Origin: Parvibaculum sp.
Lineage (GTDB): Bacteria; Pseudomonadota; Alphaproteobacteria; Parvibaculales; Parvibaculaceae
Reading direction: 5' to 3'
Length of the DNA stretch: 9,019 bases
Assembly: GCA_020062605.1 (NCBI GenBank)
Contig: JAGUWA010000179.1
Coordinates: 1 to 9,019, forward strand
Position 1 is the first letter of the stretch, and the number at the start of each line of letters is the position of its first letter. A program made the translations under genes and the position numbers. This document shows positions 1 through 4,890 of the stretch, one piece after another. The notes under the pieces were generated by a model. It was given only the letters and a program-made list of their open reading frames with translations. It did not search any database and had not been told where the DNA came from.

Positions 1-1
1 C

Positions 2-301
2 GAGCACGCGCCCGAAAAGACCGTGGCCGCCGAACCTGCCGCGGCGAGCGGCGGGGCCTATGTGGTGCAGATCATGGCGCTTCGCGAGGAAGGGGCGGCG
101 AAGACCGCCTGGGCGACGCTGCAGAAGAAGCACCCCGCGATCCTTGGCGGCCACGCGCTCGACATCGAGAAGGCCGATCTCGGCGACAAGGGCACCTTCT
201 ACCGCATCCGCGCCGCGGGCTTCGAAACGAAGGCCGACGCGCAGTCGGCCTGTTCGAGCCTCAAATCGGCCGGGCAGGACTGCCTCGTCAAGGCGCGCTG
301 A
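2..301 (+). CDS. SPOR-domain protein, C-terminal part (5' truncated by window)
   Basis: The frame is open from the left edge to a TGA at 299-301, so only the last ~99 residues are visible. A GTG at 23 could be read as a start, but the frame continues upstream of it and I see no ribosome binding site, so this is almost certainly the tail of a longer protein. After an Ala/Pro/Glu-rich linker comes a ~75-residue segment beginning YVVQIMAL and ending GQDCLVKAR, with FYRIRAAGF in the middle. This is the alternating strand/helix pattern of a SPOR domain. SPOR domains bind glycan strands lacking stem peptides at the division septum, usually at the end of an inner-membrane protein or lipoprotein facing the periplasm. 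In many alphaproteobacteria a protein of this kind follows argS and precedes nagZ. Here the next gene is convergent and ends only 9 bases away, so no downstream partner is present. The domain call is firm; the identity of the whole protein is not. Confidence 0.85.
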   Translation, partial: EHAPEKTVAAEPAAASGGAYVVQIMALREEGAAKTAWATLQKKHPAILGGHALDIEKADLGDKGTFYRIRAAGFETKADAQSACSSLKSAGQDCLVKAR

Positions 302-310
302 GCGGTCGGA

Positions 311-1411
311 TCACGCTGCCTGCGATACTTGCGACGTTTGCGCCGCCAGGTAGCGCACGCTTTTTCGCAGTGCCTGCTCGATGCCGGGATGCGACAGACC
401 TATCTCGACGGCGGCGCGCTCGGCCGTGCTCGTGTCGAAGCGATAGCTGTTGATGAAGGCGAGAGCTTCGACGGGCGTTCCCGTCTTCCTGTCCAGCCCC
501 GCCTTGAGAAGCGGCTTCAGCAACCACAGCGGCACGTGATGGCGGGGAGCGCGCTTGCCGAGTTCATCGGCAATCACCTCGATCAGACGGGCAAGCTCCG
601 GCGTTCCCTGATGGAGGACCGTGAAGTCCTCGCCGGCGGTCCATGACAACATCGGCACGCGGGCGAGGAAGCGCGCCAGATAATCGATCGTCACGAGCGG
701 AATCCAGTCGCCGCGCCGTCCGGGGACCGCCGACAGCGCGCCCGTCTGCACGCCGCGCACGAGGCCCTCGATGCCGAACATCTGGTGCGCCTCGCCCGTT
801 TCGGCGTGGCCGATGACCGTGCTCGGATTGACGATGATGGCAGGCACTCCCCCGGCCCGCGCCCGGCGCACGAGGATATCCGCTTCGAGCTTCGTGGTTT
901 CGTAGGGCGTGCCGCGCTCGCGCAGCTTGCGGAAGGCCCGCTTCTTCGCCCGCTCGTTCGCGACGAGCTTTTCCCGGTCGAAGCCCAGCTCGCGCCAGAA
1001 GGCATTCGCCGTGACGAGATAGCCGGAGATATGCACGAAGCGTTCGAGATGCGGCATCGTTTCTGCCCAGGCCAGGAGCTCGGCGGTCGCGTCCACATTG
1101 ACGCGCTGCATGCGGGCGGCGTCGCCACCCCACTCCATCAAGGCGCCGAGATTTTGAATCTGGTGGACGTCGCGGATGCGCACCCGGTCGCGCGCGTCGA
1201 GGCCGAAGCCCGGCGTCTCAAGATCTCCCTCGATCAGCTCGACGCATTCCGGCGCGCCGCCATGCGCCGCAATCCAGTTGCGGAATTCCGGCTCGCGGCT
1301 CTTGGCGTTCCGGGTCAGGCCGAGAACGCGATGGCCGCCGGCCGCCAGTTGCGCCGCCGTCCAGCGGCCGATCAGGCCGGTGACGCCGGTCATGAAAATC
1401 GTTTTGCTCAT
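311..1411 (-). CDS. NAD(P)-dependent epimerase/dehydratase family protein (extended SDR)
   Basis: The product is 366 residues (MSKTIFMTG...). It is an extended short-chain dehydrogenase/reductase with a Rossmann fold. Visible motifs are the nucleotide-binding glycine motif TGVTGLIG (residues 8-15), EGDL at 61-64, the catalytic serine in VHISGY (S129), the YxxxK pair Y170/K174, and NPSTVIG at 195-201. The insertion between the serine and YxxxK and the C-terminal half place it with epimerase-like or 'male sterility'-type SDRs rather than classical 250-residue enzymes. The substrate cannot be read from sequence; a sugar nucleotide, a hydroxysteroid-like lipid or a carbonyl compound are all possible. 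The ATG at 1411 shares an ATGA overlap with the stop of the TetR gene upstream, so the two are co-transcribed and probably translationally coupled. The local Shine-Dalgarno is weak, which fits coupling. The open frame runs further upstream, but that extension is a shadow of the TetR gene. It is probably the enzyme controlled by that repressor. Confidence 0.88.
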   Translation of the reverse strand: MSKTIFMTGVTGLIGRWTAAQLAAGGHRVLGLTRNAKSREPEFRNWIAAHGGAPECVELIEGDLETPGFGLDARDRVRIRDVHQIQNLGALMEWGGDAARMQRVNVDATAELLAWAETMPHLERFVHISGYLVTANAFWRELGFDREKLVANERAKKRAFRKLRERGTPYETTKLEADILVRRARAGGVPAIIVNPSTVIGHAETGEAHQMFGIEGLVRGVQTGALSAVPGRRGDWIPLVTIDYLARFLARVPMLSWTAGEDFTVLHQGTPELARLIEVIADELGKRAPRHHVPLWLLKPLLKAGLDRKTGTPVEALAFINSYRFDTSTAERAAVEIGLSHPGIEQALRKSVRYLAAQTSQVSQAA

Positions 1412-2022
1412 GAGGATTTTTCCGTGTTGAGGAGAAGCGAAAGCTCGGCGGCAACATCGTCGAGGGGGCCACGAGAGCGCCGGGCGCGCGCGAGAATGAG
1501 CGCGCCTTCGATGGCGGAGAAGGAGAAGGCGGCAAGACGGGTGGCGCGTTCCGGCGCGAAGCCCGCTGCCGTCAGACGGGTTTCGATGCGCGCAAGCCAG
1601 TCCTCGTAGGAAGCGGCGCATGCCGCCTGAAGCTCCGGCGTGTCCTCGCCCGCTTCGAGCGCCACCGTCGTCACCGGGCAACCGCGCGCATAGTTCGACG
1701 TTTCCAGCTCGCGCGCGAAGGCATCGGCAATCAGGCTCAGCGCCTCCGCCGGACTGGCGGCGGCGGCAAACGCCATGTCGATGCCGGCGCCGATCTCGTC
1801 TTTCGCCTGCGTGATCGCGGCAACGGCCAGTTCTTCCTTGCCGCCCGGAAAATGGAAATAGAGCGAGCCCCTCGGAAAGCCGCTTGCATCGACGAGCTGC
1901 GAAAGCCCGGTGCCCCGATATCCCTGAGCGTGGAAGACCGACAGCGCCGCCGTCACGAGACGCTGGCGCGTTTCCCGGCCTTTGGGCGCCTTGCGGCGCA
2001 TGGAAGCGGTTTCCCTTGTCAT
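1408..2022 (-). CDS. TetR/AcrR-family transcriptional repressor (LmrA/YxaF/NemR-like)
   Basis: The product is 204 residues. The N-terminal DNA-binding domain shows KGRETRQRLVTAALSVF (helix 1) followed by the helix-turn-helix around residues 39-58, with GLSQLVDASGFPRGSLYFHF and PGGKEEL directly after it. The ligand-binding part contains YARGCPV and a long alanine-rich helical end. These features match the LmrA/YxaF/NemR-like part of the TetR family, whose members often sense electrophiles or aromatic or lipophilic compounds. Two starts are possible. ATG 2022 lies immediately behind a candidate -10 and has no Shine-Dalgarno. ATG 2001 (Met8) has AAGGGA about 10 bases upstream and would give 197 residues. 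The stop overlaps the ATG of the SDR gene. The inducer is unknown. Most likely it represses its own operon through the site at 2033-2050 and perhaps the divergent HAD gene. Confidence 0.9.
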   Translation of the reverse strand: MTRETASMRRKAPKGRETRQRLVTAALSVFHAQGYRGTGLSQLVDASGFPRGSLYFHFPGGKEELAVAAITQAKDEIGAGIDMAFAAAASPAEALSLIADAFARELETSNYARGCPVTTVALEAGEDTPELQAACAASYEDWLARIETRLTAAGFAPERATRLAAFSFSAIEGALILARARRSRGPLDDVAAELSLLLNTEKSS

Positions 2023-2057
2023 AGAGAATATGTAGACCGATCATCATAATATTTCAA
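2022..2057 (-). promoter_or_regulatory. Candidate sigma70-type promoter of the TetR-SDR operon
   Basis: On the minus strand there is a -35-like TTGAAA (2057-2052), a 17-base spacer, and a -10-like TACATA (2034-2029). The predicted transcription start falls within a base or two of the ATG at 2022, so the mRNA would be leaderless from that ATG, or would have a ~20-base leader carrying AAGGGA if ATG 2001 is used. The local AT-rich stretch contrasts with the surrounding GC-rich DNA. The -35 matches consensus at 5 of 6 bases, the -10 at only 3 of 6. Confidence 0.45.
2033..2050. promoter_or_regulatory. Putative TetR operator (TAGACC half-site) overlapping the promoter
   Basis: The plus strand reads TAGACCGATC at 2033-2042, followed by ATCATAAT. 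TAGACC/GGTCTA half-sites are typical of NemR boxes, and AGACCrgTC of LmrA/YxaF boxes, and the adjacent repressor looks like those families. The site overlaps the candidate -10 and the spacer of the TetR promoter, where binding would block RNA polymerase. The second half-site is poorly conserved, so this is a candidate only. Confidence 0.4.
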
Positions 2058-2096
2058 GAGGCAGCATTTCCGGGAGATTCCCTGACGTGCGGAACG

Positions 2097-2132
2097 TGGC
2101 GGGAGAGGAGGCGAGCGTGTAGGTTCCCGCCA
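2097..2132. repeat. Imperfectly spaced inverted repeat in the HAD-gene leader region
   Basis: TGGCGGGA (2097-2104) is repeated inverted as TCCCGCCA (2125-2132) with a 20-base centre. It lies in the 139-bp divergent region between the TetR and HAD genes, about 30 bases before the HAD start. It could be an mRNA stem or a protein-binding site. There is no U-tract, so it is not a terminator. In such GC-rich DNA an 8-bp stem may be chance. Confidence 0.25.
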
Positions 2133-2161
2133 AACGAAACTTCGGAAGACGAGGAAGAGAC

Positions 2162-2803
2162 ATGGTCGAAGCGGTTATCTGGGATTTCGGCGGCGTGCTG
2201 ACGTCGAGCCCTTTCGAGGCGTTCAACCGCTATGAGGCGGAGCGGGGCCTCGCGAAGGATTTCATCCGCTCCATCAATGCGACCAACCCCGACACGAATG
2301 CCTGGGCGCTATTCGAGCGCAGCGAATGTTCGCTCGCCGAGTTCGATCGCCTGTTCGCGGAAGAATCCGAAGCGAAGGGCTGCCGCATCCCCGGCCGCGA
2401 CATCATCGAGCTTCTGTCGGGCGACATCAGGCCCGAGATGGTGACCGCGCTGAAGCGCTGCAAGGAACGCGCGAAGGTCGGCTGCATCACCAACAATGTT
2501 TCCGCCGGCGAGGGCGCCGGCATGGCGCGCAGCCATGAAAAGGCCGCCGCGGTTCAGGAGATCATGTCGCTCTTCGACCATGTGATCGAAAGTTCCAAGG
2601 CCGGCATCCGCAAGCCCGATCCGCGCATCTACGAAATGGCCTGCGAGGCGCTCGGCGTTTCCGCTGCGGCAAGCGTCTATCTCGACGATCTCGGCATCAA
2701 CCTGAAGCCCGCCAAGGCGCTCGGCATGACGACGATCAAGGTGGTGACGCCGGAACAGGCGCTGAAGGATCTCGAAGCGGCGGTCGGATTTCCCGTTACT
2801 TGA
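2162..2803 (+). CDS. HAD-superfamily (subfamily IA) hydrolase, epoxide-hydrolase-N/ACAD10-like phosphatase
   Basis: The product is 213 residues and starts at ATG 2162 behind AGGAAGAG. Haloacid dehalogenase motifs are in order: motif I WDFGGVL (nucleophile D8), motif II in CITNN (T110), motif III at RKPDP (K151), and motif IV YLDDLGINL (D175/D176). The region from SSKAGIRKPDPRIYEMA through LDDLGINLK to ALGMTTIKV is the signature of the HAD-IA group related to the N-terminal phosphatase of soluble epoxide hydrolase and to ACAD10. The usual DxD of phosphatases is DxG here (D8-F-G10), as is common in that subgroup. A helical cap sits between motifs I and II. It is soluble and cytosolic; a phosphorylated lipid or metabolite is the likely substrate class, but this is inference. 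It is divergent from the TetR gene and is followed on the same strand, 49 bases on, by the P450 remnant, so the two may once have formed a unit. Confidence 0.88.
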   Translation: MVEAVIWDFGGVLTSSPFEAFNRYEAERGLAKDFIRSINATNPDTNAWALFERSECSLAEFDRLFAEESEAKGCRIPGRDIIELLSGDIRPEMVTALKRCKERAKVGCITNNVSAGEGAGMARSHEKAAAVQEIMSLFDHVIESSKAGIRKPDPRIYEMACEALGVSAAASVYLDDLGINLKPAKALGMTTIKVVTPEQALKDLEAAVGFPVT

Positions 2804-2852
2804 GGCCGGAGGCGAAAGAACCGTAAGCTTCTCCTCAAAAGAACAATCGAAC

Positions 2853-3785
2853 ATGGGGAGGATGTTCCAAGGCTCAGGCCCAAGGCTCAGGCCCAAGGCT
2901 CAGGCCCAAGGCTCAGGCCCAAGGCTCAGGCGATCAATCTCGGCGGCAAGCCCGATCTCGAAAGCCCCGATCTCTATCTGCACGAGGAACATCACGACGT
3001 GTTCCGCCGCTTGCGCGCGGAAGAACCGGTCTACTGGAATCCGGAGGCCGACAGCACGGGCTTCTGGGCGATTACCCGCTACGACGACATCGAGGCGATC
3101 TCGAAGAATCCGAAGCTCTTTTCCTCGGCGAAGGAAAATGGCGGGCTATGCGGCAGGGCTCTGGCAGCAGAGGCTCGAAAATCCCGGCGCCGATCTCATC
3201 TCCATGCTTGCCCATTCGAGGGTCAATGGCGAAGCCATGACCTTTCCGACCTATATCGGCACCTTCATCCTGCTTGTCGTGGGCGGCAACGAAACGACCA
3301 GAAACTCGATCTCGGGCGGGCTGCTCGCGCTTTCGGAAAATCCGGAAGAGCGCCGGAAACTTCTCGACGACCCCTCGCTCATACCGAGCGCGGTGCAGGA
3401 AATCGTGCGCTGGGTGAGCCCCGTCCTCCATATGCGGCGGACAGCGACGGAAGACACGGAAATCCGTGTACAGAAGATCAGGAAGGGCGACAAGGTTGTG
3501 ATGTGGTATGCCTCGGGCAACCGCGACGAGGATAAGTGGGACGATCCCTTCCGCTTCGACGTCACGCGCTACGCGAAGCCCAATGTGGCGACGCAGCTCG
3601 GCTTCGGCGCGGGCCAGCATTCCTGCCTCGGCTCTCGCCTTGCCGAATTGCAGCTCAAGGTTCTTTTCGAGGAACTGCTCCGCCGTTTCCCGGACATTCA
3701 CGTCTCGGGACCGGTTCGGCGCATGCGCTCGAATTTCATCTACGGGCTGAAGGAAATGCCCGTCGCTTATACGCCCGAGGGGTGA
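2853..3785 (+). pseudogene. Cytochrome P450, damaged: frame-shifted N-terminus and large internal deletion
   Basis: An open frame from ATG 2853 to TGA 3783-3785 encodes 310 residues. Residues ~97-310 are clear P450: GLWQQR...DLISML, the I-helix oxygen-activation motif GGNETT (144-149), the K-helix ExxR (E183-R186), and the heme loop FGAGQHSCLG with ligand Cys258. Residues ~25-95 are Arg/Ser-rich nonsense. The true P450 N-terminus lies in another frame (about 2921-3145), reading INLGGKPDLESPDLY, then FRRLRAEEPVYWNPEAD, then FWAITRYDDIEAISKNPKLF. At ~3138-3146 this sequence jumps straight to the segment before the I-helix. A normal bacterial P450 is ~400-430 residues, so roughly 130 residues (B', C to F/G helices, including the heme-propionate contacts) are gone. 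A working enzyme is therefore very unlikely. The remnant resembles CYP124/125/142-like P450s that oxidise branched lipids or sterols; the family is uncertain. The frame shift probably comes from the 13-bp array. A ribosome binding site for 2853 is not evident; GGGGAGG at 2855-2861 abuts a second ATG at 2862. Confidence 0.85.
2869..2931 (+). repeat. 13-bp tandem repeat, 4.8 copies, at the 5' end of the P450 gene
   Basis: The unit AAGGCTCAGGCCC occurs at 2869, 2882, 2895 and 2908, with a last copy of 11 bases at 2921-2931. The copies are identical. Because 13 is not a multiple of 3, each gain or loss of a unit shifts the reading frame of the coding sequence behind it. Perfect identity suggests recent expansion by slipped-strand replication (or an assembly problem). 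There are no unique spacers, so it is not a CRISPR array. Confidence 0.95.
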
Positions 3786-3793
3786 GGCCGCTC

Positions 3794-3900
3794 AGAGCCG
3801 TTCAGTGTTTCATGGAAACGCTGAATGGTTCTAAGTTATTGTTTCATCGCGTTTTCGAACCAAAAAGGTGGTAGCCACCTTTTTTGAAAACGCTCAGAGC
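3794..3900. repeat. ~105-bp palindromic intergenic element (two hairpins), probably a dispersed alphaproteobacterial repeat
   Basis: Stem 1 is an 18-bp near-perfect hairpin: AGAGCCGTTCAGTGTTTC (3794-3811), loop ATG, then 3815-3832, whose three imperfect pairs are all G-T. Stem 2 is at 3850-3892, with outer arms CGTTTTC/GAAAACG and inner arms AAAAAGGTGG/CCACCTTTTT around a TAG loop. The two are joined by TAAGTTATTG plus a short AT-rich linker. From memory, elements with this shape (GGAAACGCTGAA, then GGTTCTAA, then two arms of a CACTTTT-type hairpin ending in GAAAACGCTC) are scattered through rhizobial and related genomes. No second copy occurs in this window. The right end overlaps the stop codon of the hydroxylase gene at 3894. 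Confidence 0.6.
3850..3892. terminator. Bidirectional rho-independent terminator between P450 and hydroxylase genes
   Basis: The 10-bp stem AAAAAGGTGG (3862-3871) / CCACCTTTTT (3875-3884) with a 3-base loop is flanked by an A-run on one side and six T's on the other, so it can act for both converging transcripts. A further outer stem (3850-3856 with 3886-3892) strengthens it. It is part of the palindromic element described separately. Confidence 0.75.
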
Positions 3901-4742
3901 GGCGCGCGCGTGAAGGGAGCCTTCAACTGGCCGAGAAAGTTCGGCGGCATGGGCGCGTCGATGCCGATGTCGGCAGGTGGGCGGCGCGGCGGATTGATGT
4001 AGGTGCCGAAAATCATGTCGAAGAGCATCAGGTTCTCGCCGTAGTTCCTGTTGCCTTCGTCGAGCACTTTCGAGTGGTGCCAGCGGTGCAGCTCAGGTGT
4101 GTTGAAGATGTAGTTGAGCGGACCGCAGCGCATCTCGATGTTGCAATGGGTGAGCATGCCGATGACCGCCGTCACCGCGCTCACCATGAGCAGGACGGGC
4201 TGCGGCGCCCCGAGCAGCAAAAGCACGGGCATGCCGACAAGGAGCCCGGTCGCCGTGTCGACGACGTGAAAGCGCCCGGTGTTGAAGAACCAGAGCCGCG
4301 TCACGCTGTGATGCACGGCATGGAAGCGCCAAAGCCAGGGCCATTCATGGGCGAGCCGGTGCTTCCAGTAGAGGCCCGCTTCGACGACCACGAGGCCGAG
4401 CGCGATCTGCGCGAGAAGCGGCCATGTCTCCGGCCAGAGTGGCCCTCCATTCGGCTTCAGCCATTCGGCGATGCCCATGAAAACGATCACCGTCACGATC
4501 ACCTGGGCGATGCCCTTGCTCAGCACCGTATGCGCGAGATCGGGGCCCATCTGCCCGTCATTCGCGAGCCAGAGTCTTTCATGCGGCATGGCACGCTCGA
4601 GGAGAGCAATGCAGAGTGCGAGACTCAGATAGGCAATGTTGAAGGCGAGAACACCATGCCCTGCCATCATGCCGAGATAGATTGGCGTGAGCGCTCCGAG
4701 AGCAATCAGCGGCCAGAGCAGCCGGGACAGGAAGTCGCGCAT
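3894..4742 (-). CDS. Membrane fatty acid hydroxylase / sterol desaturase family protein
   Basis: The product is 282 residues and starts at ATG 4742 with AGGAGG seven bases upstream. It is an integral membrane non-heme di-iron enzyme of the fatty acid hydroxylase superfamily (sterol desaturase, carotenoid hydroxylase and related). The histidine clusters are complete: HRLAH (128-132), HAVHH (141-145) and HRWHH (219-223), with an additional His199 in LTHCN. Hydrophobic segments lie at ~8-25, 31-48, 77-92, 107-125 and two between 165 and 198. The clusters face the cytoplasm in characterised relatives and bind two irons for O2-dependent C-H hydroxylation or desaturation of a lipid. The N-terminal part up to residue 100 is extra membrane sequence common in bacterial members. 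It converges on the P450 remnant and follows the RND gene on the same strand, but behind a terminator, so it has its own promoter. The substrate (fatty acyl, sterol/hopanoid or carotenoid) is not determinable here. Confidence 0.9.
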   Translation of the reverse strand: MRDFLSRLLWPLIALGALTPIYLGMMAGHGVLAFNIAYLSLALCIALLERAMPHERLWLANDGQMGPDLAHTVLSKGIAQVIVTVIVFMGIAEWLKPNGGPLWPETWPLLAQIALGLVVVEAGLYWKHRLAHEWPWLWRFHAVHHSVTRLWFFNTGRFHVVDTATGLLVGMPVLLLLGAPQPVLLMVSAVTAVIGMLTHCNIEMRCGPLNYIFNTPELHRWHHSKVLDEGNRNYGENLMLFDMIFGTYINPPRRPPADIGIDAPMPPNFLGQLKAPFTRAPL

Positions 4743-4765
4743 CGTGTTTCCTCCTTGTCCGATGG

Positions 4766-4794
4766 ATTGTAGCGGCGTTCATCGCTCCGGAGCG
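4766..4794 (-). promoter_or_regulatory. Candidate promoter and palindromic site for the hydroxylase gene
   Basis: On the minus strand, TACAAT (4771-4766) matches a -10 box at 5 of 6 bases and lies 23 bases before ATG 4742, giving a short leader that contains the AGGAGG site. No good -35 is present at 16-18 bases. In that place there is instead a perfect 12-bp palindrome, CGCTCCGGAGCG (4783-4794), which could be a regulator-binding site. The gene may therefore be activator-dependent; this is inference. Confidence 0.4.
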
Positions 4795-4833
4795 TGCCGT
4801 GAGCGCAACAGGCGCGGAGCAAATGGCACACAA

Positions 4834-4864
4834 CAAAAAGGCCGCCGGATGAACCGGCGGCCTT
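4834..4864 (-). terminator. Rho-independent terminator of the RND exporter gene
   Basis: The 11-bp perfect stem AAGGCCGCCGG (4838-4848) / CCGGCGGCCTT (4854-4864) has a 5-base loop. Read on the minus strand it is followed by a T-run (TTTTTGTTGT). It lies 26 bases after the RND stop codon and separates that gene from the hydroxylase gene downstream. Confidence 0.85.
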
Positions 4865-4890
4865 CGAGCTTCGAGTGAAGCGTGTGAGCG

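Noticed and set aside
785..1609. 274-codon plus-strand open frame across the SDR and TetR genes
   Set aside because: It spans two well-supported minus-strand genes, is Arg/Ala-rich and shows no domain; it is a shadow frame.
1412..2047. Fusion of the SDR with a long upstream N-terminal domain (578-codon open frame)
   Set aside because: The upstream part is the TetR gene read in another frame. The TetR frame has a recognisable helix-turn-helix and the SDR begins naturally at MSKTIFMTG.
2869..2931. Possible CRISPR array
   Set aside because: The repeats are directly adjacent with no spacers, the unit is only 13 bp, and there are no cas genes.
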